A DNA stretch of 64,000 bases from Marisa cornuarietis (Eukaryota; Mollusca; Gastropoda; Architaenioglossa; Ampullariidae): NCBI GenBank assembly GCA_004794655.1, contig SMMW01000003.1, positions 13,592,001-13,656,000 of the forward strand, read 5' to 3'. Under the pieces are notes generated by a model. It was given only the letters and a program-made list of their open reading frames with translations, was not told the origin of the DNA and did no database searches. Position numbers and translations under genes: made by a program. Below, piece by piece: positions 36,901-46,505 of the stretch (position 1 is its first letter; each line of letters starts with the position of its first letter).

Positions 36901-39900
36901 GTTCTCACCAGACATACAGCTTCACCAATTTGGGCTTGGTCTTAACTGATTTTTACTCGAACCACTTTTTTTCATTTCACTGCACATAATTCTTAAGTGA
37001 AAAGCAGAGTTTGTTACAGTGGAGATTTCTTAATAGAACGCTTTTTAACATCATTGCATTTAATACACTGGAGAATACTTAACCAGAATCTCATTACCCT
37101 CTTACTTTGTGGATTATAGATTGTAAGAAAGCATTCTGATTGTGGTTACAGTTACTTCTGTATGTGTGTGTCCATCCATGTATGTACGTGCATAAGTGAG
37201 ATTCCAGCAGCAGTAATGACCTCCACCCCATGCTACATGAGACACACACGCTTGTCTGAGACTATTATTATTATTTGCTGGGGGTGGGTGCATAGAAAGG
37301 AACATTGTTATACACAGCCTTTAGTTTAGTAATTTGATCTATAATTAAGAAAACTACACCTAGTTCTTATATGTGCATTTAATGTATGATCGTTGTGGCC
37401 TTTAACACCACAGTGTATGTGAGTTAAAAAGGTAAACCATTGACTAAACACTTATCTTTGCATAAATCAAAGTAACGTCAGCTTCTGCTGGTTCAGCACA
37501 AGTTTACTTGTATACATTGTTTTGTTTCTGTACTAGATGGGGTACCAGGTACTGTATCATTTCTTTTATCTCATGCTGATGAACTAAGGCTTCTGGTTTT
37601 CTGCCTCCCTCTCACTCTTGATAAAGCTGTATCTAAAAACAACTTGGAATGCTAGAACTACCCCTTTCAAAAAGCTGCACTTGAACTAAAAATAGTTACT
37701 AAGAATAAAATAGTACTTTCAAATAGAATGTGCATTTATTAAGTGTTAAATTTTTCTTTCTGCTGCATGTCAGAAGTTACTTTGACATCTTTGATGATTT
37801 GCAAACAGCTTTCTTTTTTTTTTTCTTTCTGTGTTTCATTGTGCTCTTAAAATATCTTGTTTTTGCTGTTGTTACTGCCTAACAGGATAATTTTATTAAT
37901 GGTACAGCTTGCTGAACAGCTTTTATTTTCTATTTCTTGTGTTCTAGTTACATGTTACTGATACGTGAAAAAAGAACAGTCATGTTCTTTCAAATCTTTA
38001 AATAGTGCATTTTCAGTAATATACTTTTCACCTTCCTGATGTGATCAAACTGTTTTTGTGAACATCTTGAAGGGTTACTTAAGCTCGTGTTGCTTAAGAA
38101 TTTTGTGGCACTTTCCTTTCAAACACGTGACATGTACACTGAAATACTTCTGGTATAATTTCCTGTTCACAATATCTGCATTTGTTTACTGCTGGTAGAG
38201 TAGAAATGGGTTTGTTTTTTCTTATCTTCCCTCATCTACTTTTTTTTTTTTTTTTTTTTTGCTTTATCTGTGTCTTCTCTTTTTAAATCTAAATCCACAA
38301 CATGAATCTACGGAATTTGCCATGTAGGCTTCTGTTCATTTGCACCACTTAAAATTATTTTACTTTGTACAATGAGTACAAATCTCCCATTTCACCAAGG
38401 TAGCAACCACTTTCAAGCTGCCTAGGAGAGACTGATGTGATGTGTCCTTGAATTTGTCTGTTGTCCACCTTGACTATTCTTTTTCATCCTTTCAGAAAGA
38501 GTCCGTTTAAGCTGCTTCAGATGGTCTTGGCCATTAAGTAAATAACAATTGCTTGACAGGTCCATTCTGTGGAACAGAAGGTGCAAGAAAACAACAATAA
38601 ATTTAGGTTACACCTTCATAACAGTTTAAATCTTCAGCCTGTGGATTTTCTCAGCATGACTTTAAGCATATAAATAGTTCATTGCTGACACACTTTGTGG
38701 AAGAGTGTTTGTTTTATTATTTCTGTAATTCTGCATGTAAACTGCTTATCAGAGAAATGCCTTTAATGTATTACATAGGTAAACTACACAAAGCGAAAGG
38801 TGGTATGTATTAATTGGGAGGTTGATTATTTTTTGTCTCCCTAATTGCTTGTGCTTTTTTTTTAACCTGGGCAGCATTTTCTTCTTTTATGGTAAAAGGG
38901 TTGTTGTAGAATATTTTTATAGTGTCATAGTCATCATGCAGCCTGCAAAAGTGGGGTTCGTGAAAAGCTGTGGGTTTTATGCTTGGAACAGTTAGGTAGC
39001 TGGACGCAGAGGTGTTAACACTGGTTAAGATTTAGGCTCTTTGTATTAAACACTAGATGAGCATAATGGGTGTTTGCACTGATACACAGTCATTGACATT
39101 ATGAATGCAGATCTCATGTGTGAGATGATAAAAACTAGCTGGTTGAAATAGATATTGTTGTGTATTGTTTCCAGCTGTAGAGTGCTGTGTAAGCATTAAA
39201 AATTTCCTTTATCTGACAGGCTGGAAAAGAGGGTTTTTTTATTTCCCCATAAATGTTTTTTTTTAATTGTTCCTTTCACAGCTCCTTTGCTGAACTGAAT
39301 TTGATTACATTATATATAGCCTGTTAAAAATGCAGATTGGGGGAATTTTTTTGTGGGGGTGGGGGATGGTTGGCAGTGAGAGGTAGACTTGTTTATGTAA
39401 AAACTAATTTTGTTTGCAGAAGGATATTAAAATTAATAATGCAAAGGGTAATATTACTGAGAAAGGATTTTAGTGGTGGCATGAATAATAAGGAAAGACT
39501 TAGTTTACCAGTAATGTGAAAGCACAAAAGGAGAAATAAACATAGTTTGTGTGTTTGTTATACTGGTTCAGAGGGAGAAAGTGATGGTTTTAGCATATGA
39601 TTTACTTGTGTGGCTAAAGTGACTTCATTAAGATTCAGCAGTTAGCAGTCTTGTAGGGATAGACAGAGCTCTTTAGCAATATTAGCATGCTGCCAGCACA
39701 AAGCACAGAAGGTTAACTTGATGAAAGGTCTGGGCTATGCATGCAGTATTCTCCTGGGGATGTCCCACTGCTGATTTTCGTACTTCATACGTATCAGTGA
39801 TAGTCAAGGGGGATATACTAACACTCTTTGATGCTTCACATTGCTTGTAACAACACTGTACATGCGTGTGACTATTGATGTAAAGAGGTAATTGCTGTTT

Positions 39901-42900
39901 TAGCCTTTTGCGTTTTCTAGATTATCAGCCTCATTAGAGGTAGCTTGTTATTTTTTAGGAAAGACATTCTCCAAGTTTGATATTATATGCTGGGAAATTC
40001 TGGTTTGATTTTTTTTTTAATTTTTGTTATAATAGATATTCCTGAAACATCACTTGTTATTATTAAATGCACCATTAGGCAGTTTGGCAAACTTAAAATT
40101 TATATCTATTTAGCATGCTATTAAGTATGCTTTCTCTCTCTCTCTCTCTCACTCCACTCTCTCTCTCTCATGCACTCTCGCATGCACATGCAGATGGTCT
40201 CAAAAATGCATTTTATAAAATTTGTGCATAACCATTAATTAGAAATTATAAGCATCTGATTAAGTACTGTGCTAGGTAAGTTTACGTTCTCAGTTCACAT
40301 TTTTCTTTGAATTTTATGTTTGCTCAGAGATTAGTTTTTATCCATAACGTGCATAAAGTACTATAGGATTATACATCACTTAATCAGAATATGCCGAAAT
40401 AATTCAGTTTTCATCTTCATCTTAATAATAATAATAATAATAGTGAAGATTTTCTTATATTAAATCATCACATGGGGACTAAATTGCTATTATTTTTACT
40501 GTTACAATTTTTCTACTTATGTAGTTTAGCTGTGCTTAATATATATTTCCACATTTATCTTAAGTTTAGACAGCAGGCTTCAAGGTGGCTGTAAACCAAT
40601 TTAAACTGCTCTTTCATCACCACAGAAATGTGCACCAGCATTGCTGCTGCCTTTCTTCATCCATATCTCAATCTCCTTCAATTTACATGAATTAAATTAT
40701 TTTAAATTGCTACTGTTATTAAATGATGCACTTATTTCTGAATTTAATCACCACTTTAAAAACAAAATGACACATATCGGGTTTTGTAAATATGAAAAAA
40801 TGAGGTAGGGAGAAGTAGCTGAATGGAGGCTATGGGGAGGGTGGTTAAGCATTTTCTGTCTTCCAGAAAAATGTTACAAGGGAGCTGTGCTTCCATTTCT
40901 TATTCATGTTTGTAGAAGCGGTGGCAGAACCCCATCGAGTGCCTGAGCCTAACACTGGAGGAGGTGACACATATCCGTTCAGTTCTTACCAAAGCAGAGC
41001 TGGAGTCACTTATCTCCCACCCTGACCTGTATCACCAGGTGTCTAAAAGCAAGGTTGGTGTTTTAAGCATAAACTCTTTTGGCTGTGGCTTTTTTGATTC
41101 ACGTAACAGTCCTCAGATTTTTTAACTTCAGGTTAATTTACCTGTCTAATTTAGACGTCTTGTTAATTAAATTTTATTGTTATTTTATGAGAAAAGTACT
41201 TGAAAGCTTAAAGCATGATATTTGTATCAGAAGCTTAGATTACAAAATGTTGATGATTTTGAGAAAAGTGTAATTCATACAGCGTTTTTTTAAATGTGCA
41301 AGTGAAGGACGTGCATCTGGCTGCAGTGCTATCTTTAAACCATCATTTGTAGGTATGAGTCAGGAGTGAATGGTGTATAAACAGATGTAAACAGTGGTAT
41401 TTCCTTTGTGGCAGGTGTGTTTTACTTGTAAGACAACACGCTTCACCCTTTTTGGGGAGTGGGGGACAAAGTGCAAGTTTTGCAAGCGCACTGTTTGTAC
41501 CAAATGCATGCGAAAGGTGAGTGTTCCAAATGTTGCATTTGCAATTTAGTTTTGTTTTTGTTTTTTTCTGTTGATTCTTTTCTCTTAGCGTGATTTCAAC
41601 TGGTATCACACATGTACCTTTCATTTGTCAGCTGTTTCATCCTGCCAAGTCTTCACCATGTATATAGGCATCATGCTGAATATGCCTGGTGAAAATCTCG
41701 TCCACTTGTTCAAAAATAGATATGTTAAGTAGAAAAATGTACTGGGATTAAACTAACTCTGAAAGCCAAATCTATGATTTTGCATCATGAAATCTCCATC
41801 TGTGTGATTCCTTTAAGAAGTTGTTTACTATTTGTGGTCATCTGACAAACCATTGTGGTGTCTTCCACTCTTCCCACTATACATATCCATTTGGCCAGCT
41901 ACCTCAGCTCTTTTACTATTATTTTGTTTCTTAAGTGGCTGATATTTGGGATGAACTCAACGGTTTTCTTGTCCTAACCCACCACAGAGCTGACCAGATG
42001 AACATAGTGGCAAGAGGGGAGACGTTGCGGGCACATTCCCTGACTCCTCTAAGCTCCTGTGATTTCCCTTCTACAGAAATCTTCCCTTGATGCAAATGAC
42101 TTGAAAATAAAATTAATTTCCAGTTCTGAAGACATTTTTCTCTAAAGTGCTAGAAAAGTTGCCCTGAAGCAGCTTTTAAAATGTCATGATCTCATTCCTC
42201 AGTCTTAGTCTGCTTACCACCTTACTTTTCACAATGCAAAAATGACATTGCTGAAGGTTGTAAATGACATTTTCTGTTTGCTGAATAAGGCGCAGGTGTC
42301 AATACTTGCCTCTTTAGACCAGTCAGCAGTCTTTGACATGATTGATCAGTCAGTCATGCCTAACCTCACTACTGTCTATGGTATTTCAGGTTCTAGCTTA
42401 GACTCTTGCTATTGGGTATGACCTAGGCTTGTTAAGGCTGGTGGACATTTGTCAGCGATTGCAAGTTTGACTTTTTAGGGTCCTTTAGCGGTAAGTATTA
42501 GGGCACATTCTTTGTTTATTTTATACAGTTGGTTCAGTCATATGCCATGTCCAGTCAGTCTTTCACTGACTGCACTCAGCTCTACCCACTTGTCTCACTG
42601 TGCACACACCGCTTTTCAGAATTTAGAATCAAGTTTTGGATAGTTGGAAACAAACTTAAGGATACTTTACTGATTCCTAGAGGAGATCCATCACATTACC
42701 TAATCCATGGCTAGATCTTTAAATCCGTCAAAGTGGACTTGACAGATGTTCCGTTTTCTTCTTTAGCCAGGAACTTTACTGTGACCTCTAATATGTCTCT
42801 AGACAGGTTTTGAAATCTGCAGAACTGCATAGTTTGCACTGTGCAGTATCAGCACAATCCATCGGTATCCTTCCAGTCAAACTGCCACATCCACATCTGT

Positions 42901-45240
42901 GCCTTTGCTTTATCAAGATGTCACGACTGCAATTCTCTCATTTGACTGTCCTATTAACTTCTAAAATTCCAGCGGCTCCAAAGCAAGGCAGCACGACTCG
43001 AAGAGTGTAAATGAGATCATGCAAAACCTTTTCCCCCCTATTCATGACTTGCAGCCCAGGTTGATATAAAATATAAACTTGCTTCAGTCTGCTTCATTTT
43101 TTTTTACAGGCTCTGTTGCTCCTTACTTCTCAGACTTAACTGATTATAATCTAGGCAGGCATTTACATACGTCTCACATACTCACCTCCTTCCGTTCCCA
43201 GAATCAGGACAAAAACTCTGGGTGAACACATATTTGCACATTCAGCATCAAATTGTTGGAACTGGAACTTCCTCCTTTATGTGATACACCACTAGCAGAT
43301 GATATTCTTTCAAATGTGCTTTTAAACACAATTTTTCAAGAAACATTTTCAGTCTACGTGTTGCTCCATATTGTCTGTAACTGTTTTCATTTGTTGTAGT
43401 GTTTCTGCCATTCATATTGTTCATGTACTTGATTAGTGCCCAGAGCATGACCCAAATGTTGTGGTAGAGAACTATATAAATGAACTTTTTTTTTTTGTTA
43501 TTAACTACCAATGTGTGGGATCTTTGAATTATACCTTTAACAGTGGATAGAGGTTCATATTTCTTTTTTCTATACCTCATTAAGAGCTCAGGTGTTTAAA
43601 GGCTGTTGTAGATGATTATTTTGTGACTGTGGTGGTCACCTAAAGCTCTGTACAAGCAATGAAGATAAGAAAGAATTAACCTTGTGACTGGGTGGTGTTC
43701 CACATATATCAACAGTTCTCCATTCGCATCCTTATATTTAGTTCTATGGTTTCATTGGTACCCTCATTTACATGATTCACATTTTGGTTCTCTCAAACAA
43801 ATAATACAACACCAATACTTAGCGCAGACTTCTGTAGCAGAAGCAAGTCAAGTGGGACTAAAGACAAGAGGGTGGGGAAAACTAGACATTTTCTACATGA
43901 AAGGTGCACTGCCGGAACCTAGACTTCCTGAAAAATGTGGATTTTTCATTTCATTAATAAACCAGCTCAGCAATAAGAGGAAAGAATTTCCAGCTACTGT
44001 TACACAGTGATCTCATTTTTATTTTTAACAGTAACATTGCTTAATGTAACATTTTTTTCCTTAAAAATCTTCATTCCATGAGTGGCATGTCTTATGTGTG
44101 ACTTAGATCTATGATTTAATAGCTTGACATTGCCAAGAACATAGTCATGTGGAAGAGTTTCAGGCTGTACAAGGATTTCATCACTTATGGTTTCAAATGA
44201 CAGATGCACTGGTAAGATGATCTGTTGACAGTGCTGCACAGGGTGCACTTTTGTAATGAACATATTTGACAGCAGTATCATTGACTTTCAGAATGCTTAC
44301 ATGCAACTTGTCACTGGGAATCAACTTTTTTTTAACTGGACATTTGCTGAAGGCCTTAGCAAAATGACAAGCTTTCTTTCCTATGTTTAACAGATGCATG
44401 TCCCTACAGAGCATTTCAAAAACATCCCAGTTTACACTCTCAGTCCCATGCCATTTACCAAAGAAGCTCAGGAGCTGATACAGAACTATGTCAAGTGAGT
44501 GGATATTTTCTTGGCTTGTGCCCACATGGTCTGCAAGTTTATTTTATTTAAAAAAAACAAGACAGCTTGTGTTCTTTAAAAAAATGTGTGTGAAGTTTTC
44601 ATAAAGGTTTTTAAAGTTAATGCTGTTTACAAAAGTTTTGGTGGAAACTCAGCAGGTTAACTGGCATTTTAGCTGTAAAAGCTGCTAAATGAAGCACAAC
44701 AGTTGAATTCTCTTGGAAGTTCTTGAATTTTAATAATCATGTTACAAAAGATTGCTTCTTTGGCATAAAAATCCCATTGCAATAATGATTTGAAATATCA
44801 TAATAGGCAATACTGTAGTACAAAATGGTGCGTTGTCTCAAATATCTGCTAATTGTTTCTTTACCTGTCCTGTCAACAGATTAAGTCCCTCAACAGAAGC
44901 CTTATCCAAAGGCCGAGCGTCCTCCAAGCGTAGCAAAACCTCTGTGCTGGATCAACAGAAAGGAAAACGACCGCTTCAGCGCTCCCAGTCAGTGAACCTT
45001 CCCAGCAAGAATGCTTCTGTAAGTGCCATGAGCATTGCAGCGGGCGACCAGGCTAAGAACTGTGGACCGCTCATGAGCATCTGCTGTGACTGCAAGGGCA
45101 TGATCATGGAGATTCTGCGGGCCAGCAAAACTTCTCTGGCCATGTTACAGACTTCCTCTGCTTCATCTGCTTCACAGGTCTCATCTCCTCTCTCATCACC
45201 CGTAGGGTCATCACATACATCATTACCATCAAACTTTTAG
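5779..45240 (+). CDS. spire: Protein spire (actin nucleator), C-terminal part, nine exons
   Basis: Spire nucleates actin filaments through tandem WH2 domains, works with formins and recruits myosin V to vesicles. Nine exons join in consistent phase: 5779-5865, 23534-23651, 31902-32002, 35323-35443, 35593-36296, 40916-41053, 41415-41516, 44394-44494 and 44880-45240, giving about 610 residues up to the TAG. Order seen: WH2-C ([16 protein letters not shown]), WH2-D ([17 protein letters not shown]), a myosin-V tail-binding-like segment, a Ser/Arg-rich linker, the Spire box ([20 protein letters not shown]), a FYVE-type zinc finger and a tail with the last CxxC pair. All junctions use GT-AG. The KIND domain (formin binding) and WH2-A/B are not in the window, so the gene starts to its left. 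Vertebrates have two paralogs (SPIRE1 and SPIRE2); an invertebrate is expected to have one. Family assignment is very secure; exact isoforms are inferred. Confidence 0.95.
6382..6586 (-). mobile_element. tRNA-derived SINE with target-site duplication
   Basis: Read on the minus strand, a tRNA-like head (GGTGGCGCAACGGCTAGCGC, A-box type, then GGGTTCAGCTC, B-box type) is followed by a body ending in GCTGGCTCGGCGTAAAAC. The insert is bounded by near-identical direct repeats CACACATCTGGTAGAAG (6382-6398) and CACACATCTGGTAGGAG (6570-6586), a good target-site duplication. Related pieces occur at 9727-9843, 15935-16010, 25684-25742 and 60350-60452, so this is a dispersed family. Confidence 0.82.
6613..7499 (-). 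mobile_element. Internally deleted mariner transposon
   Basis: TA dinucleotides flank the element (6611-6612 and 7500-7501). The ends form roughly 32-base inverted repeats with the core cttctgcccggacttggg (6627-6644) matching the reverse complement of 7468-7485. The minus strand, across several frames, gives mariner transposase pieces: [48 protein letters not shown] and, near the end, [16 protein letters not shown]. The segment between the DPETK motif and the C-terminus is missing, so the later catalytic aspartates are lost. At 887 bases it is shorter than the usual 1.3 kb. It is non-autonomous and decayed. Confidence 0.85.
7545..7638. mobile_element. Small hairpin MITE
   Basis: About 94 bases, AT-rich, with terminal inverted repeats ctacaaaattcttatcatta and its near complement taacaataaaattttgtag at the right end. 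The interior is also partly self-complementary (catcaataatt / gattattagatg). No coding potential. A short palindromic element is the simplest reading; the superfamily cannot be assigned. Confidence 0.5.
9727..9843 (+). mobile_element. SINE fragment, same family as at 6382
   Basis: Contains tttctctgcatgtggcatct, then ggactggctgctttgatat, then gttgctggctcgacgttaaa. These match the body and tail of the tRNA-derived SINE at 6382-6586 in the opposite orientation. It lies 31 bases left of the hairpin MITE at 9875. Confidence 0.7.
9875..10429. mobile_element. Full-length hairpin MITE flanked by TTAA, copy 1
   Basis: This 555-base sequence is an almost complete inverted repeat. It starts AGACCAACCTGAATGGTTTG and ends with the near complement CAAACCATTCAGCTTGGTCT; the arms meet at a short asymmetric centre near 10,140. 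TTAA flanks both ends (9871-9874 and 10430-10433). TTAA target sites are typical of piggyBac and Kolobok transposons, so a non-autonomous derivative of one of these is likely. The arms contain no open frame of note. Confidence 0.82.
10998..11280. repeat. Diverged minisatellite, about 46-base unit
   Basis: The motif gtcccctta or a close variant recurs at about 10998, 11043, 11092, 11134, 11177, 11233 and 11272, usually preceded by a tacata / cctatcg stretch and a tcagtact block. Spacing is 39-56 bases. This looks like an old, decayed tandem array of roughly seven units. Confidence 0.55.
11987..12077. repeat. Nested inverted repeat (hairpin)
   Basis: The inner stem is ctgcaactcgagc paired with gctcgagtacgttgcag (small bulge). 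The outer arms gggatttcac and gtgaaattc sit about 70 bases apart. Together they form a foldback about 90 bases long. It may be a remnant of a short palindromic element; no function is supported. Confidence 0.45.
13152..13341. repeat. 29-base minisatellite, about 6.5 copies
   Basis: Unit gacatgttagagcttgtttc + tgtgtcagt repeats at 13152, 13181, 13210, 13239, 13268, 13297 and 13326 (last partial). The middle copies are identical and the edge copies carry substitutions, a pattern of recent expansion or homogenisation. It is direct and contiguous with no spacers, so it is not a CRISPR. Confidence 0.95.
15935..16010 (-). mobile_element. SINE fragment, same family as at 6382
   Basis: Contains gttttacgccgtgctagtaa then ctaaggctatatcacggcg, the tail and body of the tRNA-derived SINE on the minus strand. 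The head is missing. The preceding ggttggttggttg may be its simple-repeat tail. Confidence 0.7.
16240..16641 (+). promoter_or_regulatory. Candidate internal spire promoter and alternative first exon
   Basis: The block is GC- and CpG-dense, with a pyrimidine-rich upstream part. It contains ATG at 16594 opening 16 codons ([16 protein letters not shown]) up to a splice-donor-like ATG|gtaaac at 16642. That donor is phase 0, the phase needed to join the WH2-D exon at 23534. If used, it would make a spire form lacking KIND and WH2-A to C. This is inferred from composition, donor and phase only. Confidence 0.25.
17457..17680. repeat. Microsatellites: TA and CT/TA tracts
   Basis: A (TA)n tract lies at 17457-17476. 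A longer CT tract with minor interruptions (about 17616-17663) runs directly into another (TA)n (17662-17679). Confidence 0.9.
18097..18647. mobile_element. Full-length hairpin MITE flanked by TTAA, copy 2
   Basis: Second copy of the element at 9875-10429, 551 bases, again flanked by TTAA (18093-18096 and 18648-18651). It starts AGACCAACCTGAATGGTTTG and ends GCAGGTTGGTCT. The asymmetric centre reads ctcgtggttctgaaaaacta, the reverse complement of the order in copy 1, so the two copies are inverted relative to each other. Confidence 0.82.
18830..18945 (-). mobile_element. tRNA-like SINE head, second family
   Basis: On the minus strand ccgctaagcggcgctctggg resembles an A-box region, and gcgggttcaagaccg, some 40 bases later, fits the pol III B-box (GGTTCAANNCC). 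Downstream sequence differs from the first SINE family. It does not fold into a clean cloverleaf by eye, so a SINE is preferred over a tRNA gene. Confidence 0.5.
19863..19925. repeat. 21-base tandem repeat, three copies
   Basis: Three contiguous units of ttcaccatccaccttctctct, the middle one diverged (ttcatcatccaccttcagttt). A short tandem array in the intron. Confidence 0.85.
22029..22375. mobile_element. Short non-autonomous DNA transposon (MITE)
   Basis: Left end gtactgtaaacttcggacta and right end gaccgaaatttacgatag are approximate inverted repeats, with TGTAAACTTCGG opposite CGTAAATTTCGG. Internal ataagccgc / gcggcttata blocks add further symmetry. About 347 bases, no open frame. The superfamily is not assigned. 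Confidence 0.55.
23534..23651 (+). CDS. spire: spire exon: WH2 unit D
   Basis: The exon is 118 bases, phase 0 to phase 1, with acceptor attttcag and donor TCG|gtaagg. It encodes [16 protein letters not shown], then [17 protein letters not shown], the fourth WH2 unit with its LRPV-type actin-contact motif. It lies 17.7 kb downstream of the previous exon. Confidence 0.94.
24881..24928. repeat. (GT)n microsatellite
   Basis: An uninterrupted GT dinucleotide tract of about 24 units in the spire intron. Confidence 0.97.
25684..25742 (+). mobile_element. SINE fragment, same family as at 6382
   Basis: Contains cttgccgtgatagtc and tgctggctcggcgtaaaata, matching the tail-proximal body of the SINE. 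The rest is absent. Confidence 0.6.
25915..26047. repeat. 46-base tandem repeat, about 2.9 copies
   Basis: Units start at 25915, 25961 and 26007 with tctgccagacca. The shared core is tgacaaaaagattgtagtcg. Copies 1 and 2 differ at few positions; copy 3 decays at its right end. Confidence 0.9.
27285..27425. repeat. Diverged tandem repeat, about 35-base unit
   Basis: Recurrent gttcacctgtgttg..., gttcactcgtgttg..., gatcgttgtgttg... and gttcacttgtgttacc... blocks, each followed by a catacccatata / gatatta type stretch. About four decayed units. Confidence 0.5.
27829..27911. repeat. CT and CA microsatellites
   Basis: A CT tract (about 27829-27845) is followed by a CA tract that is nearly pure from 27864 to 27911. 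Confidence 0.95.
31340..31405 (+). mobile_element. LINE scrap sharing sequence with the remnant at 34,310
   Basis: The block around 31364-31405 (acacagggtctgacaggcc then ataacatcaggtatactata) is, in reverse complement, closely similar over about 40 bases to 34709-34750, part of the LINE remnant there. It lies in the opposite orientation. Confidence 0.5.
31902..32002 (+). CDS. spire: spire exon: start of the myosin-V binding motif
   Basis: The exon is 101 bases, phase 1 to 0, with acceptor gttgcag and donor GAG|gtagtg. It encodes [19 protein letters not shown] followed by [15 protein letters not shown]. The last part aligns by eye with the vertebrate SPIRE segment just before its acidic SSESEEE stretch, which is the myosin-V globular-tail binding motif. 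The acidic half is on the next exon. Confidence 0.9.
32003..35322 (+). other. spire: spire intron, 3.3 kb, with the CpG composition switch
   Basis: Apart from the LINE remnant at its right side, this intron holds only simple-sequence tracts, such as poly-A at about 32325-32346. CpG frequency falls across about 33,900-34,800 and stays low to the right. Confidence 0.6.
34310..34760 (-). mobile_element. Non-LTR retrotransposon (LINE) ORF2 C-terminal remnant
   Basis: The minus strand reads [20 protein letters not shown], then RERKTNDFV, then [17 protein letters not shown] and KTILKGTL. The run 'ERRIqaFE.KCLRRLL.IsYreHKTN ... VKRRKLaWFGHVtRHD.L.KTiLqGTL' is the familiar C-terminal end of many invertebrate LINE reverse transcriptase ORFs. 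Further degraded matches follow to about 34,310. Frameshifts and stops make it a fossil. Confidence 0.82.
35323..35443 (+). CDS. spire: spire exon: acidic half of the myosin-V binding motif
   Basis: The exon is 121 bases, phase 0 to 1, with acceptor ttttgtag and donor CCG|gtgagc. It begins [19 protein letters not shown] and continues [11 protein letters not shown]. The acidic ESEEDSE run completes the motif begun in the previous exon. The donor matches the consensus well. Confidence 0.92.
35593..36296 (+). CDS. spire: spire exon: long Ser/Pro/Arg-rich linker
   Basis: This is the largest exon visible, 704 bases, phase 1 to 0. It encodes a linker of low predicted order with several arginine-serine sites of phosphorylation type ([21 protein letters not shown]) and an acidic run ([10 protein letters not shown]) near the end. 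Such a variable linker between the WH2 cluster and the Spire box is normal for the family. The acceptor is aagcag (NAGNAG), so one alanine codon is optional. The donor is CAT|gtaagt at 36297. A second strong donor lies 75 bases downstream (see findings). Methionines inside the exon are not translation starts. Confidence 0.92.
36297..40915 (+). other. spire: spire intron, 4.6 kb, AT-rich and CpG-poor
   Basis: I see no gene or clear mobile element. It holds poly-T tracts (for example 36540-36557 and 38241-38261), a CT tract (40134-40168) and ATA repeats (about 40423-40442). The first 75 bases are open and could be an exon extension (see findings). Confidence 0.6.
40916..41053 (+). CDS. spire: spire exon: Spire box
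   Basis: The exon is exactly 46 codons, phase 0, with acceptor tttgtag and donor AAG|gttggt. It encodes [20 protein letters not shown] and then [20 protein letters not shown], a clear match to the Spire box, a conserved segment thought to help vesicle targeting together with the adjoining zinc finger. It follows a 4.6 kb intron. Confidence 0.95.
41415..41516 (+). CDS. spire: spire exon: FYVE-type zinc finger, first three CxxC pairs
   Basis: The exon is 34 codons, phase 0, with acceptor gtggcag and donor AAG|gtgagt. It reads [20 protein letters not shown] and [14 protein letters not shown], giving three CxxC pairs (CFTC, CKFC, CTKC) and the RF-x-F pattern of the Spire membrane-binding FYVE-type finger. 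The fourth zinc pair is in the last exon. Confidence 0.95.
41517..44393 (+). other. spire: spire intron, 2.9 kb, largely a LINE fossil
   Basis: About half is the CR1/L2-like LINE remnant annotated separately. The remainder (41,517-41,980 and 43,500-44,393) shows nothing recognisable; open frames on either strand near 43,700-44,300 lack family features. Confidence 0.6.
41980..43490 (+). mobile_element. CR1/L2-type LINE fossil (reverse transcriptase region)
   Basis: Plus-strand translations across several frames give RT pieces: [37 protein letters not shown], then [19 protein letters not shown] and, near the 3' end, [20 protein letters not shown] and WNWNFLL. This order (SAAFDTIDH, YGISGSALDWF, GPILFILYT, RTKTYGERSF...APTLWN) is that of CR1/L2/Rex-like LINEs. 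Many stops and frameshifts, and CpG depletion, indicate an old copy. Confidence 0.8.
44394..44494 (+). CDS. spire: spire exon: FYVE loop segment
   Basis: The exon is 101 bases, phase 0 to 2, with acceptor tttaacag and donor CAA|gtgagt. It encodes [20 protein letters not shown] and [13 protein letters not shown]. The NIPVYTLSP stretch matches the vertebrate STLPIFSLGP region that follows the third zinc pair. The leading ATG is internal, not a start. Confidence 0.93.
44880..45240 (+). CDS. spire: spire terminal exon: last CxxC and C-terminus
   Basis: The acceptor tgtcaacag adds A to the split Lys codon. The exon encodes a basic, serine-rich loop ([27 protein letters not shown]), then [18 protein letters not shown], which supplies the fourth CxxC of the FYVE-type finger (compare VCVDCKKFISEI in vertebrates). 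A serine-rich tail and TAG at 45238-45240 follow. The loop inserted in the zinc finger is a Spire family trait. Confidence 0.95.
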
Positions 45241-46465
45241 GAGTTTTGACCACAGTGATGACTCCGTGGAGGGAGCAGCTTGTTGTGTCTCTGCAATAAA
45301 TGGTGGTAAAAATTCCAGATCAGCAATGAAGAAATTGGCTTTGTCACATCTTCCCCCTCCTTTTTTGTTGTGGTTTTTTTTTAAAAAACATTTTGTAAAG
45401 GGCTTTTGTTTAGGAGGGCAAGTGGGTTGAACTGTAAAATGTGTTTGTAGGACTACGTGTATTTCTCTTTGGCAACTGTTTCTTCGTTTCACAACTTAAA
45501 GATTTCTTTATTTGTGCAATTATGTGTGGGGCTGTGCATACCTCATCAGATATGTGTGTGTGTGTGTGTGAGAGAGAGAGGTGTGTCTGTGTATAAGAGT
45601 GGCAAACTGCATGTGTAAACACCTGTGCACATGTGCAAGCATCTCTGTATTTTCTTTTTATTTTGATTGGTTTAGAAGTGGAGAAAGTGTCAAAAGAACA
45701 GAGAAACAAGATTAGCTCAAGTGGAATGCAGGAATATGTTTTGCAAGTATGAGATGGCAAGAAAAATCTAGCTGACTATGGCATTGTAAATAAAGTGTAT
45801 CGTGTGCCAGTCTTCATGGAATGTAGTGCGTGAAATGTGATACAAATCGGAACTTTTCATGGATCCATGTTGCTATTAATTTTCCTGTGATGTGGGAGTG
45901 CCAATTGTTGTTTTCTTATGACACAGATGTTATAAGGGAATGAGGCTAGACGTCAGTGCAAACAATCCCCCAACACTGGGTATTCATAATGTTGGGATAA
46001 TTGCAGTGCAGAGTTGTTCAGTAGTGCAGAAATTATGGTTTGATACTTACTGTTTCTCATTTTCTGTGATTTTCGATAGTTTTCCCCTTTTAAGTTCTTT
46101 GAATCAGTGATGCAGTGCCAATCCAACAGCTCAGCTTGCTCTCATAAAACATGCACACTCATTTACGCAAGTGCACTCACACAAGTTGCCATGCATATAA
46201 CATGGTGTTCATTGTTCACATTCTGACGTGCCATCATGTGTATAATCTGACATTGCTGTTGTAGATTTTCTTATCACAGTGTATTGCAGCCATTTTATAC
46301 AGCTGAATATCTGAGTCCTACTACAGTAAACCAAGTGTTTATAATCAAAATTTTATGGGGTTTTCAGGAGTTTGCAAAAATAAAAAGGTTTCTCTAAAAT
46401 TAAGTCAGCTTCTTCCAGAGCTTGTTTTATTTGAGTTTAGACCACAGTTGCTGGTCCTCATTTAG

Positions 46466-46474
46466 ATTTTTTTT

Positions 46475-46504
<30 letters not shown>
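46466..46504. repeat. Poly-T tract
   Basis: A nearly pure T run of about 39 bases in the probable spire 3' UTR. It may be the reverse complement of a retroposon tail, but nothing recognisable is attached. Confidence 0.85.

Positions 46505-46505
<1 letters not shown>

Noticed and set aside
44000..44525. Two minus-strand frames antisense to the spire exon at 44394
   Set aside because: No domain; the plus strand carries a phased, conserved spire exon here.
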